Assembly: GCA_019722365.1 (NCBI GenBank)
Contig: JADFUC010001610.1
Coordinates: 310,001 to 374,000, forward strand
DNA length: 64,000 bases
Reading direction: 5' to 3'
From: Lithospermum erythrorhizon
Taxonomy: Eukaryota; Streptophyta; Magnoliopsida; Boraginales; Boraginaceae
Part shown: positions 1-12,941 of the stretch, one piece after another
How the letters are laid out: each line of letters starts with the position of its first letter
Position numbering within the stretch: the first letter of the stretch is position 1
The notes under the pieces: generated by a model
Database searches by the model: none
Seen by the model: only the letters and a program-made list of their open reading frames with translations
What the model was told of the DNA's origin: nothing
Translations under genes and position numbers: made by a program

Positions 1-3000
1 GAACTACACCAAACAAAATTTGTAACTAGCAAAATGGTTGAACCAAAAATATCTATGTTGAGTAAGAACTTAGAAACGAGAGTTAAGGTGCTCAGAAATG
101 GTAGGGTTTAATACTTCAAAAAGGTTGAATTGATATAATGGTAGGGTTTAATATTTGGGTTTGCTTTTAGGATAGAGAATAGAAATAAGATGGTAGATTG
201 ATGTGTTGAATTGTGATTGGTTAAGAAGATTTTTGAGGAATATATGTTGAGGAGTTGGAAAAAAGATAATTTAGTTTAAACTAAATCATTATAGGAGGAA
301 AAGTTGAATTGTTGTTGAATTATTAAATGGAATGAAGAAAAAATGATGTGGAATGTTGAAAATGAAAAAATGGGGATTTAAGACCAAAACCATTGTTGAT
401 AGTCTTAAGACTTACGACTATACTTTATGTGGCACTATGTGTAATATCATAACATATATATTAATTTTTTATTTTAAAATTGGGTTGTAATAATAAGCAA
501 ATACATATACGGTATTAAAGAACAAATAGTAACGTACTTACTAGATGCAGACTAAATGATCCATTAGTTAGTAAACCCGGACTCGGTATTCTTCATACTA
601 GAATAACTTGTCTAGTATACTAGATTCTCTTGAACTTTATTAGGATAAATTTTAAAAACTACAAAGAAATGTATATATTTAAAAACTAATACATTTATTA
701 GTACTAGTAATAAAGGGCGTGCGTTACGCTTGGTAAAACTTTTATTCACCAGCGTGATTTTATTAATTATAAAGGTAACATAAAATTGTGTTTTGTTACG
801 TAGCGATTTTACGTTGTTGTAATTACAAGGTAGCATAAAATTGGCAATAAAATAAACAAAAATTCTCCGAATAAATATACTTTTTATATATATTTAAAAG
901 TATTGTAAAAGATGTCTCCTGCTTGTGCCTCGTTTCTTTATAATATTGCATCGCATGTATTATGTAGATCATCGTAATTATACTGAGCATTCCAATACAC
1001 TTGATGTTCAATATTTAAGTATGAGCACATCAGATACTTCATGAAAAAAGTAGAGGATGCTTACATGAGTGTAAGCATGAAATCGTAAAAGCAAATATTA
1101 ACACGTATTTTTAAACTTTTATTATCTAAGAATTGATTGTCGTTCTTAAATGATAAAGAAATTTCTCCGTATTTTGACTTTTTATTCTAATTAAAGTTAA
1201 TATCTTGATAAATCATCATCGCTATCGAATCAATTTACTACATTTTTCGGTTCTTGTTGTTTCTTATTTTTGTGCTTTGTTCTTTCGTCGCGTCTTTTTT
1301 CTTAGTGTCTGATTTTATTTTATTATCTATATATTTATTCGCTCATAATGATTTCAAGTTAATAGTTTGTCTCAACTAAAGAATATTAAGCAAAGTAAAT
1401 ATTAATCTTTTGATATCTTCTCTTTACAATTTTGTACTAAATTAGGCCTTTCAAGTACTATGCATAGTTAAAAGTAAATAATATGAAATCATATATCGTT
1501 GTTCTATTTCATCGAGACTGAGTATGAACTGACAAAAAATAAATGTAAGTTTTAAGTTTTCATAATGATCTTACATTTAATTTAAAAGTATCGATGCTTA
1601 TCAATGTGTCTTGAATGTGAATTCTTTAGAACATCTGTTATGTTTTATTTTAATTTTTATGTATTGTTCGCTCTTGATAGTTTTGATTTGAGTAGCTCTA
1701 CTTATTATTTCAAATTCTTTGCTTGTTATATTTCTCTCCTAATATTGATATATGAGTAAAAGCAAAGCTTGATGTAATTGTCGATATACAGTGAAAATTC
1801 AACAATATAAAACTTGTAATACATATCTAACTTGTATGTATATTACTAAATGAGTGTCCACATCATTGTTTGAAAATAAAAAATTAAAAAAAAAAGAGTT
1901 TTCTCAAATTATACATATATACCATAATATAATATGAAAACTTTATATGTAATACTTGATATTATCTATATTATTTAATTTTAATAAAAATAAAAATTTA
2001 TCCACTAGTTTAGAAAGTAGTACCTATTAATAGTTTTATAAAGTACACAAGCTAAAATATATATAAAATATGGTTAAATTATTATAGTAAAGTAAATCTA
2101 ATAATAATAATTTAAAAATAGCACGAAATTTTGAAAAATAAAATAAAATCATTATACATCAAGTCAGTTACTATTCGTAATTATTATTTCATATATGTTA
2201 GTAATAAAATATATATCCTAATAAGCAAATTTATATGCTATTAACATAAATTAAATGGGTATCTGGAGTCGATAAAAAACTTTGTATGTTTCATTTGCGA
2301 TAGGTAATCGCATGGTGAATGAGATTATTTTCTTAGTAGTGTAATACTTGTCCTTTGAGTTTAAAATGAATCACATGGTTTGGCGATGACAATAATAAAA
2401 TTTAATAAAATGATGAAAATTATATGCGTATGTTTATCTTATATTCTCTAAGAATTATAGTTTGATGGTATTGTACTTTTTAATATGTGAATTACTGACC
2501 TCCATTAGTTAAACGTGTCAAGTTTTGAAATTCTATTAGTTGACCTTTATAAATTTGGACTCCAATATTCTTTTTAATGTACAATTGATTATTGTTATAA
2601 TAATTTCTAGAAAATTTGTTTAAAGAAGTATGTTGTCATCTGTCGTGATATAGTTTTTTCTGATACAAATTCTTACATTGCATTATAGGAATCTTAAAAT
2701 GATATGATCATCTGAAACGTTTGTATATATTCTTTGTATAATACATTATTATCTACTAATACAATTATGCTTATCTAAATGAAGTGTGATCTCTACATAT
2801 CTTTGAAATCTAAACTAAATAAGCATATATTTTTTCAACCATTTAAATATAAAAGTTATGAACCTTTACATGCTAAATTTATCATTTTAAATATTGTAAA
2901 ATTTTAACTTTGATAATCGAAATTATTTAAATCTCAGCAGCGTAATTTCAAAATTATGAATATTATATACTACCCCCGTCTAAAAGGTGTTATTTTAACT

Positions 3001-4030
3001 GATAGTTAAAATTATTAGAAATTTAACCACTAAAAGGTGTTTGTTTTTCAATAGTGAAATTTTAAAGCTCGATAGCAAAATTTAAAAATTGTAAATCATG
3101 ATACCTCCATCTCTAAAGGTTAATTGATTTTCTTTAAATTATTTAAAAGTCAACAAATCAAAATTTAAATTTACTAAATACTAAATTTAGCATCTGTCAA
3201 TCTTTAAAAAGATGGTTTTAAATTTTCTTGTTCAATAGTCAAAATGTTTAAAACTCAAGTAATGAAAACTAAAATTATGAAATACATCCTTTCAATCTAA
3301 AATGTTCATAGATTTTCTTTTCAATAGTTCTAGGTATTTAAAACTAAATTCAAAATTTATAAATACTAAATATGACGTGGATTATAGAAAGATCGTTCGA
3401 TTTTCTTTAGTCGCAATTATTTAAAACTCCACCGACAAAATTGATGACTTATGATGATTACTCTCCATCATTCAATTTTAATTGTGGTTGTTTTTTGAAA
3501 TTGTTTTATTCTAAAAAATATGAAAATTATATATAGTTGGATTCGTCTTTTATAATACTTTTATAATATTATTTTTAAATTTTTTTTAATAATATAATTA
3601 AAGTAGTGAAGATCAAAGATTTATAGGTAAAATCAAATTAAAATGAATTGGAGGAAATATATATATACCTTAAATGCACAGAGAGATTTTTCAATAAAAA
3701 TTAACAAATTATTACTCTACCGTCACGATTTACTTGATAAATGGAGGTAAAAGAATGCTTTATTAAAGAGCGATTAATATTACTAATATACTAAAAGGTA
3801 GTTTATCAAAATATTTTTAGTGTCGTAGAAAATAAAAGTAATTTATTAAGGATAAAAGTGGAAAATCGAGATAAATTCACGTTGAATTTACATATGATCA
3901 GGAATATAAATAGATAGATAGATAATTTATCTCTAATTTTATAGGCGTAACCGTTAATCCAATACTACCCAAAATACCAATTTCAAAAAAACTAGCCAAC
4001 AAACATTCCAGTGGCCGTAGCATACTAAAA
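1..4030. other. AT-rich intergenic stretch without a gene
   Basis: No open reading frame here resembles a known protein on either strand, and I see no RNA gene. The stretch is strongly AT-rich with many short A and T runs. It contains a degenerate tandem repeat array, listed separately, and ends at the TATA box of the RPT6-like gene. Confidence 0.6.
2972..3470. repeat. Degenerate tandem array of MITE-like units
   Basis: Units of roughly 100-160 bp recur with poor conservation. Each has a lead such as CTCCATCTCTAAAGG or CATCCTTTCAATCTAAAATG, then GATTTTCTTT, then ATTTAAAACT. The lead resembles the termini of the Stowaway-like MITEs found elsewhere in the window, so this may be a decayed cluster of such elements. 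The unit borders are not sharp. Confidence 0.4.
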
Positions 4031-4038
4031 GTAAAAAA

Positions 4039-4048
4039 TATATAAATA
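4039..4048 (+). promoter_or_regulatory. TATA box of the RPT6-like gene
   Basis: TATATAAATA lies about 125 bp upstream of the ATG at 4165, a usual distance for a plant gene with a 5' leader of about 90 nt. The leader is rich in CAA and AAC, without upstream ATGs close to the start. Confidence 0.45.
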
Positions 4049-4380
4049 TATCAAAATCCATATACGGAGACCAGAGTAACAAACAATTTCATTCTTGACA
4101 CACAAGAAGCAACAAAGAGCCAACCAACAACAAAAAGAATTTAGCAGAAAACGACAAAAAAACAATGGAGGAAGAAAATTGTTTAGAAAAACCAAAAAAG
4201 CAAGGCCAAGGGTTAACGCAGTACTATTTGGACCATATTCATGATTTTGAGCTCAAAGTTCAACACCAATCTCACAATCTTAATCGTCTTCAAGCTCAAC
4301 GCAATGACCTTAATTCCCAAGGTTGTAATCGCCGTCCACGAAAAGATGGATGGGCACTACTTCTTATTTGGAGTTAGTGA

Positions 4381-4722
4381 ACTTTGCGGTTTAAGTCACA
4401 TGTGTGACTTAGTATCTTTAATCATAAAAAGCGTTGTCGATTTTATTTTAAATGCTTGGCGGCCTTAACATTACGTAGTCAAAAGAAAAGATTATGCAGT
4501 TTGATTTTAGGTACAGTGGAGTTAGGAAGCTTTGCGGTTTTAAAGTGATACCCACAACCCCAATATCTTTGTTCAGAAAAGATTGTCGAGTTTATTTAAG
4601 TACTGAATAAAGCAACTTTGCGTTTTTAGAGTACACACTAACTTCTTAAACTTTTATCCCGAAAAAGATTATGGAGTTTTCGATTTTTTTATTACTCGAA
4701 TTCGCAAACTTTGCGGTTTCAA
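4381..4722. repeat. CTTTGCGGTTT repeats in intron 1 of the RPT6-like gene
   Basis: The core ACTTTGCGGTTTNAAG recurs at about 4381, 4527, 4613 and 4706, each time close to a block like AAAAGATTGTCGAGTTTATT. The spacing is 85-150 bp. This looks like a degenerate tandem repeat or overlapping MITE copies inside the first intron. Confidence 0.55.
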
Positions 4723-5539
4723 GTAACACACTATAAAATAACTTACTACCATAATCCTATTGATAAAACGATTGACGTCATTTTTTTGAAATTAATTAAA
4801 CTTTTGGCCAATCAATTATTAATTATTAAGTGTTATTATTTTTAAAAAAAAAATATAAATTTATATAGTGGATTAAATGCTTGCCAAAATGCTTTCATAA
4901 CAATTGAAAACTTTCTGCATATAATTGGATTCGTTTTAGAAATAAAATTTATCATATTAATAGTAAAATATGTTGAATACTATTTTTTCCATGTGTAATG
5001 CATGTCCAGTTTGATTTTTAATCGTCAAAATTGGGAAATGTTGTTGTTTTAAGTGACATTCGTAATTTTTTTTGGAATCAAAACTATCATGTTAATAGTA
5101 AAATAGGTTGAAAATGGTATTTTTATATATTCCCTCCATTTTAGAATTTTGGGAGTTCAAATTTTGATGTCAAATATTTTGCATGTGTTATGCAACATTT
5201 GGTCAAAAAGTATATATCAAAATATATTATTTTCGACCTACTTTACAATTAGCATGATAATGTTGAGGATAGTAGCGAGTGTTTGAATGGTTCTAATTAT
5301 TATTATTATAATTTATTCTTTTGTTTCGATTGTGACAGTGAAAATGCTGAAGGAAGAGTTAATGAAGCTTGAGGTACCTGGATCTCATGTGGGTGAAGTT
5401 CTGAAAGTTATGGGGAAATCAAAGGCTTTGGTTAAGGTGACTACTCTTTGTTTACGAAAACGTCAAATAAAAAACGGAGGAGGTATTATTTAATTATAAT
5501 GGTGCATTGGTACCAATTATAATGTTTAGATTGCAGTAA

Positions 5540-6060
5540 TGATATTTTCCGATGGCATGTCATTGGGATGGTGCATCAGATTATTGTCCATGATGATATT
5601 TTCTGATCGTATCTTATAAGTTATAACAGTGTATTAATACTTTGATGTAAATCGATTGTGCTGGTATTTTCTGATAGCATGTGGTTATTTCGGTGCATTG
5701 ATGCTATTTTCTGTTTCTCATCGCTTATCGTTGTGATAGTGGATTAGTGTAGTACGAAGTCTTAGATTGTCTGTGATGGTATTTTCTGATCGAATATGGT
5801 CATAATGGTGTATTAATACTTTGGTTTGGATTGGATTTGATGGTGTTTTTCAGATAGCATGTGGTTATATTGGTGCATTGAAACTAAGGCTTACAGTGCA
5901 GTAATGCTATTTCCTTTTTCTGATTGTTGTGATGGTGCATTGGTATAGTACTAAGTCTAAGATTGTTTGTGATATTTTCTGATCATATATGGGCATAACG
6001 GTGTATTAATACTTTGGCTTAGATTGGCTGTGATGGTATTTTCTGATAGCATGTGATGCA
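5540..6060. repeat. Minisatellite-like array in intron 2 of the RPT6-like gene
   Basis: GTATTTTCTGAT recurs with two alternating tails. One is GTGTATTAATACTTTG, seen after about 5594, 5776 and 5970. The other is AGCATGTGGTTAT with GTGCATTG, after about 5662, 5841 and 6033. The compound unit is about 185-195 bp, present in about 2.5 copies, and fills most of the intron. Confidence 0.65.
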
Positions 6061-6653
6061 TTGCTACTTAGTCTTACACAGGTGTTGACATGTTTTGTGT
6101 TTCTGTTAGTGAAAGCTATAAGTTCTTTATAAGGAAGTAAGGATTCTATCTTAGCATCGTCTTGTAATCAATTATCAGTTATAGATGGTACATGTTTTGA
6201 TTGTTGATTGAAAATATGATGAATTTACTATAGTCAAATGTAATTGTGGGTGCTCAATAGAAACCGAAGTCTCTGGCTGCGGTTTTAAATTAGCGACAGA
6301 ATGTACACAGCTGGTGATTTATGTTTTGTTTTGTCTGTTTTGGCTACCAGGTCCACCCAGACGGAAAGTATGTTGTTGATATTGACAAAAGTATTGACAT
6401 GACAAAGATCACTCCATCGACCAGAGTTGCTCTTCGCGATGGCACCTATGAGCTCCACTTAATTTTACCAAGCAAAGTTGATCCATTGATCAACCTCATG
6501 AAAGTTGAAAAAGTTCCAGACTCCACCTATGACATGATTGGTGGCCTTGACCAGCAAATCAAAGAGATCAAAGAGGTATTCTTAAGTTTAGTTGGTAAGA
6601 AACTCTGAATCGTCTCTCATAATCCGTTAACCTTTTCAATGTGGAACTTTTAG

Positions 6654-6758
<105 letters not shown>

Positions 6759-8560
6759 TAGAATTCACAATTTTTTATTATCCGATTTTCTATCAGGGTG
6801 TTCTGCTGTATGGGCCACCAGGAACTGGGCTGCTATTGGCTAGGGGCGGTGGCTCACCACACTGATTGCTTTTTATCAGGTGTCAGGTTCACAGACTTTG
6901 AAATATATTGGAGAAGGTTCTCAGTAGTTAGAGAACTCTTTGTCATGGCAGGTTGTAGTAAAATTGACTAGTTTGCATAGCAAGTCTGTGTGCTGAATTC
7001 TGCGTGTTGGGGGTTGAGTACAGACTTGTGGTGTTCCAAGTAGCAAGTTAGAGCAATTTTCACTGAATCATAAGCTTATTTTGTTCAAAGTCACTACAAT
7101 CTAGTATATATTTAAAACACCATAGGAATCCATGTGGCTCTGCCAATAGGACGGAGTATATTATAATAAAAAAAATTAAAATTTTTTGAAATAAATATCA
7201 CATCTATTATCCCGTGAGATTATTAACTGTCTGATTCAAGTAAATCCTCATTGGATTGAACATGGCTGGAAATTGATATATGAGGGAGTTGAAAAGAATC
7301 AATACTTTTGAATGAGAAAAGTGCGTCAAAGAGTTATTGGAGTCTGTAGTAACTTGTTAGCGGAGTGGAGCTAATTAGCTATTGCTACTCTACTGTATTT
7401 CTCTAGAATTAGACTGAAGTGTGATAATTGGACCCCATTTCTCTGGCAGGGAACATGCACCATCAATCATATTTATGGATGAAATCGATAGTATTGGGTC
7501 ATCCAGAAAGGAATCTGAGAGTGGCCTAGGAGATAGTGAAGTTCAGCGGACAATGTTGGAACTTCTTAACCAGCTAGATGGATTTGAGGCATCAAACAAG
7601 ATAAAGGTTGGTTACACTGAGAAAGTTCATTGGCTCAATGCCCTATTTGAGCTCTAACTTCATTTGTTATGATTTTAGAGCTTACATTATTTCCACAAGA
7701 AAATAGACTGAAAAATAAATGCAGAAGTCCCTTCTCACTGTTCTCTACCTCTGCTTCCACCTACTATATAAATTGTACCACCTCTTATTTTCAAAAGCGT
7801 CTCTGAAAGCACCATAAAGGTTCAACACAAAGTTGCAGTTCAATTTGAGGAAGATTTCCTGTTAGCTAGTTATTTAATTCATTTGTACAACAAAAAAAAT
7901 GGAAGTCCTTCAATTTGCTGTGATGATAAATGTGTGTTTCTGCAGGTCGGGGAATTGACTTCATTTCCAACATTTATCTGAGCATTCAATCCATTCATAT
8001 GGTGTTTTGTTATTCATTTTTTCTCTTTCTTTATTTTCATAGAGATACAAGTAGAGTGATTGTTCCCTGTGAGGTTGTGACGATCTTTCTATAACCATGG
8101 TAATACTGATTTATTTTCTCTTGTTTGCTGAGGGAATATTATCTCTAAAAGTTTCCCTAAACATGTTTAAAGCTCCAGGAAAGCATTTCTTCCTGTTCTT
8201 TTGCCATGAAATTATTGTAAGCTAGAGTGAGACTTTAGGGCTTAAATTGATTACTATAGATGGCATTTGAGAGCAACCGAAATTTTAGTGCCCAAAAATG
8301 GCATTAACCAAGTTCCTCTATAGTTTGCACCACATCCATGGTTATTCATTTCTTTACTAACATGTAGACTTTTATCAGGTTTTGATGGCAACAAACAGGA
8401 TTGACATTCTCGATCAAGCTCTCCTTAGGCCCGGAAGAATTGACCGAAAAATTGAATTGCCTAATCCCAGTGCGGATGTAAGTGTTATATGTTATTGTTT
8501 TCTGCGTACTTCTCTGGTGTAAATTAGTGCATCTCTGTACCACATTCCTCTTTATCAGAA

Positions 8561-8618
8561 GACTCGACAATGCTGGTGCATATATTTTAGACTCAACGAT
8601 GCTGGTGCATATATTTTT
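8561..8618. repeat. Two tandem 29-bp units in intron 7 of the RPT6-like gene
   Basis: GACTCGACAATGCTGGTGCA plus ATATTTTA is followed directly by GACTCAACGATGCTGGTGCA plus ATATTTTT. The two units differ at three positions, so this is a recent small tandem duplication. Confidence 0.8.
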
Positions 8619-9624
8619 CACTTCTGCATGAAGATAATATCTTGTGCTACTGGGTGGACAGTATTTTATGCTGTCTCGATCCATGGTATTTCTGGACTTC
8701 TATTTCACATTGGAGCTAATCCAATGATATTTTGCTATTCTTTTTCATTTTGGTTGCCTATTCTAAATATACATTGAGATAACACATCAAATTAATATTT
8801 GATTCTCGGTTTTGCAGTCCCGGTCCGACATCTTGAAAATCCACTCCAGGAAAATGAACTTGACGCGTGGAATTGACTTGAAAAAGATAGCTGAAAAGAT
8901 GAATGGTGCATCTGGTGCTGAACTCATGGTATTTCTCATTTTCTTTGCTGGATTAGTCATTAGGAAGGATATGGCTGCATTCTTATTTATCCTTTTAAAT
9001 GTATTTTAGTCTTGATCTGGTTCTTTAATTTAACTGCATTCAAGTTAGAGTTGTGTGCTAATCTAATCAATCAACCTATACATATTGATGTTATACGTTT
9101 GAACCCTTTGTGAACATTTAAGTTCCCGATGCACTCGTTGTCTGAGTCAATTTGACCAAGAAAGTAATGTTGTGTCTCCAAGAACACTTGTGTGTGAGAG
9201 AGATGCGGGGGTGGGATGGAGAGGTTATTAGTGACTAGTATTGATCAGAAGTTTTTCATGTGGTGGCATAGATGATAGATTGTCCAGCTGTATACTTTTG
9301 GATGGAATTCCCATCATAGAATTCAGTGAAATCTAATTTATAAACAGTAGTAATAGTTTTTGTTGGAAAAGTACGTGAATAATACATTGCAATATGCGAT
9401 TTAAACTTAAAGCGCTTATAGAAAGGATATTATAGTGTAAAATATGAGTAGTCTGATTGTTGCATTTTGTCTATGTTTAACAGGCAGTGTGCACAGAGGC
9501 AGGTATGTTTGCTCTGAGGGAGAGGAGGCTCCACGTGACACAGGAAGATTTTGAGATGGCTGTAGCCAAGGTGATGCAGAAGGACAATGACAAAAACATG
9601 TCATTGCGAAAACTTTGGAAATAA

Positions 9625-11770
9625 GGAGAGAGCATCATGATGTTTTGGTGAGGGCGCTTGTAATGCAGGTGGTGATGCTACAAAGAAGAAGTATCTTAAT
9701 GATGCATCTGGTAAGATGGGAAAAATGGAGGAACATCAATACATCAATGTTTTGTAACTCTGGGATTGAATGAATTGCTTCATCTTTGTTATCTGTTAGT
9801 GGTATAATTCCGCATAGTTGCATAGATGTATCTTTCTGTGTATTCCTACTTTGTTGATCAGAGATTGATTTTGTGGCCATATTTTATAGGACGAATGCCC
9901 ATGACTTACTAACAATTACATCTCAACTTTTTGTCAATCCTATCACTATGATTCAGTATCGTTCTATTTCGATCACTCGTGTTTTAAAATTATCTCAATT
10001 AATTTGGCTTATCTTATCAGTCAAAAATTAACTTTTTGGAAACTAAGGTAAAGTTTATCCCCTAAGTTAAAGTTATCTTCGTAAGAATGATACTCTTTCA
10101 TATGCTGATGAAGTTTCTGGTGTCTATCCCTCTAAGCATGTTGCACATCTCATTATGTTCTTTCCACGGGATAAGATTGTATGTTACACTTTTGTAAAAT
10201 ATTTTGTGTGACATTTTGTTAAGATCATGATATGTAATTTAAAAATAAAAATAAAGCAAGTGTCGTGATCTTAATAGAATGTGGTCTAGTGTCGTATAAA
10301 GTGTAGCAGTCCGGCTTCTTCAATTTATAAAACAATTACTCCTCCAAATTAATAGAAAATTTTTAACTTTCGAGAGCCTTGGCTTGTCATTAATTAATTT
10401 TATATATATTATGAAAAATTATAATAAAATAATACTATGAAAATATTTTTAAAAACAAATACAATGATATCAATTTTATATTTTTTAGATTAGTAAATAA
10501 AAATTAATTTGTGATTAAAGCCTTGATACAAAATCTCAAAAAATCAATTAATTTGAAATAGAAAAATTTACTTAATTAACAATCATGTCATACTGAACTC
10601 AACCACCAATTTGTATTATTTGAAGGCTTCATGACTAAAAGTTCAATGTTCGAGGGATCAATTATTTGGATGCTATCTTTTACTTTCTTTGTTACTTAAA
10701 AATACATATATTTTGATTTTAATGAATTGAATTTTTTTTAATTTTAAACTTCCAAGGCAAGTACAATGTTATATTTTTATTTGAAAAAAATATATCAATA
10801 TATAGTATTTTGATATATTTCTTATTAAGCATTAATTTTGATTGAATGTTTGGAAAATCGATTAAGATCGTAAAGTTTGTTAATCTTTAATTATGAAAAA
10901 AATAAATGTGACAATTTTTTAAGGATGGTATTACAATTCAATCCCCAAAATCACTGCTCTTGCACTCTTGCTATCAGCTGGCCTCTCTCTTGAATTTGTG
11001 ATATTCTTGTAGCTTGGTTATAAATTCGATCGTTAATCGTAGTAAGAAATTAAGCATTTCAGATCACAAATGCATTATAAGTAATATTATGTGATATTGA
11101 GTTATCGAATTTGAACAATTAAAAAAAAAACATATTAGAATTTATACACCGTATTTTACCAAAAGAAATAAGAAATCACATGTCAGAATTGTTCATAGTA
11201 GAGCCAAATTGAATAATAACTCTTATGAAAATAATGTTTCGTCTCCTTTAGTATTGGCTTTTCTCAAATGCAAACAGGCAATTGAGATCCGCATCGATTA
11301 TAGAAGCATTTAGATCGTGTTGCTTGGATTTATTCTTGCATTCTCAGAAATGTGGAAATGAAATACTATGGTCAAATTTGTGTTCTCTTGTCTCATTTTG
11401 TTTGACAAGTATTTAAAATTTTAACTAAATAAAATTATGCACTCTATCTCAATTTAATTAAGAGATTCTTATTCTTTCAATTATCAGTCAATTTACTTTT
11501 AAAAAATAATTCACTCATTTAACTTTATGTTTAACAAAATATTTAAATAATATTAATTTCAGGCTAAAATTTGATATTCATAATTACAAAGGGAATCTCG
11601 TCAATAATTGTTACAAGGGATTCTCCGTCCCAATTGGTGACATACCAATAAAAATAGAATACATGCATAATTTTTGAAAAATATAACAAACTTCTAATTT
11701 AAACTAACCAAGTAAATACTAACACGTAAGTAGTGGATAATTATGTGACAAGAATTAAGTCAAAAAATGT
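9625..11770. other. 3' flank of the RPT6-like gene and AT-rich intergenic DNA
   Basis: The first few hundred bases are presumably the 3' UTR of the RPT6-like gene, although no clean AATAAA signal stands out. The rest is AT-rich and I see no gene, RNA or clearly bounded element in it. Confidence 0.5.
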
Positions 11771-11772
11771 GT

Positions 11773-12105
11773 CACGTGATCCCATGCCTCCTATGAATAC
11801 TAGCTCTTTAAGATCATTTGTTCATATGAATAATAATTACAAAGCTAATCTAAAAATGAACCATATTGGATGTTATTAGTGTTTGATTGATTAATAGGTG
11901 TCTAAATTCATTTGACATAATTATTTGTTTTAATAAATCAATCCAAAACAAATTAAACCGAATTTTAATAAATAATCAATTTTTTGAACTAAAAATTTAA
12001 AAAAGATCAAAAGAAAAAGCCTAGAATGGGGTCCACACGTGTGATGCCACTTCATAGCCACGTATACATTTTTATCGTCTTATCCATTTCAACTTCCTAT
12101 ATAAA
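11773..12105 (+). promoter_or_regulatory. G-boxes and TATA box upstream of the small gene at 12182
   Basis: CACGTG occurs at 11773-11778 and, inside the palindrome ACACGTGT, at 12036-12041. A third partial core (CCACGTAT) lies near 12059. A good TATA box, TATATAAA, is at 12098-12105, about 77 bp before the ATG. G-box/ABRE cores are bound by bZIP and bHLH factors, which suggests light or abscisic-acid response. That response is inferred only from motif type. Confidence 0.5.
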
Positions 12106-12181
12106 CCCCTCTCTGCACCCCCTCAAACTAAACCACTCACCAAACACTCCTTTAACTTTAATCTCTCATTAAACCAAACAA

Positions 12182-12573
12182 ATGTCCACTAATCTATTCC
12201 CCACCCGACCCGTTAAAATCCTCGCTTGTTCAACCATTTCAAGCAACCCGACCCGACCCGAAATTCTCGACAAAAAAATCCCATCTTCTTCACCTTCAAC
12301 TTGGTGGGGCCGGTCTTGAATTGGTCAACGGACACGATTCACATTGAATCGAATTCGGGGTTGATTTGGATCAGAAGGTGCGTATGAAAGAGGCTACTTT
12401 AGAGGCTGCTCAGGGAAGCTACGGAGGAAGCGCGAGGAGGTTGAGGAAGATGATGAGTGAAGCAGCTGGCGTTTCGTGATGCTATCATTCCTCATTCTTT
12501 GCGAGGAAACTTTAGCCAGTTTCTCAGATCGTTAGTAAATGTAACGAAGATCCAGGCTACATATAGGAATTAG
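12182..12573 (+). pseudogene. Small single-exon gene of unknown function, frameshifted
   Basis: ATG at 12182 opens a Ser/Pro/Thr-rich, plastid-transit-like leader (MSTNLFPTRPVKILACSTIS) that runs to a WW motif (PSTWWGRS) and then stops. A second frame continues with GPVLNWSTD. A third, near 12415-12480, reads in pieces like F-T-E-E-A-R-R-L-R-K-M-M-S-E-A-A and F-R-D-A. Together these resemble a family of small plant proteins with an N-terminal WWxPxxxW block and a C-terminal FTEEKARxLR block; I recall the family only loosely and its function is unknown to me. At least three single-base shifts are needed to link the pieces, for example in the G run after TGG TGG. The promoter looks intact, so recent decay or base-calling error are both possible. 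The end is uncertain; TAG at 12571-12573 closes the last plausible frame. Confidence 0.4.
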
Positions 12574-12778
12574 ATGTTGAAAAAGTGTAATGATTTTGTT
12601 TGGATTATGTAGAAGTGTTTATTTATTTATTTATGGATCAATGCTTATTAAAATGTAAACAAATTGGAAGCTACTCATTGTTTGTGAATCGATATTGTTG
12701 CTAGTTAAATTGTACCGGATGTAGTATAATATTCGTATTTTGCGGAAAATATATTCAAACCTAAAAATGAAAGTAGTA

Positions 12779-12941
12779 TTCTCTTTATCTCAAATTTTAA
12801 GACTTATTTTAAGGAAATTTTAATTTTATTCAAGTAACATTGTTTCTTTTTAATTTGTCATCTCATATTTTGGTCTAAAAGAAAATCAAAAAAGAAAATT
12901 TATTTTTTGTAAATGTATTTTAGAATTTGAGATAAAGGTAG
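12779..12941. mobile_element. Stowaway-like MITE with TA target duplication
   Basis: The termini TTCTCTTTATCTCAAATTTT and the reverse complement CTACCTTTATCTCAAATTCT form an inverted repeat of about 20 bp. TA dinucleotides flank both ends (12777-12778 and 12942-12943). Length is 163 bp with an AT-rich interior and no coding capacity, typical of Tc1/mariner-derived MITEs. It sits just 3' of the small frameshifted gene. Confidence 0.7.

Noticed and set aside
4241..4468. Open frame overlapping exon 1 and intron 1 of the RPT6-like gene in another frame
   Set aside because: It is out of phase with the proteasome frame and runs across a supported splice donor.
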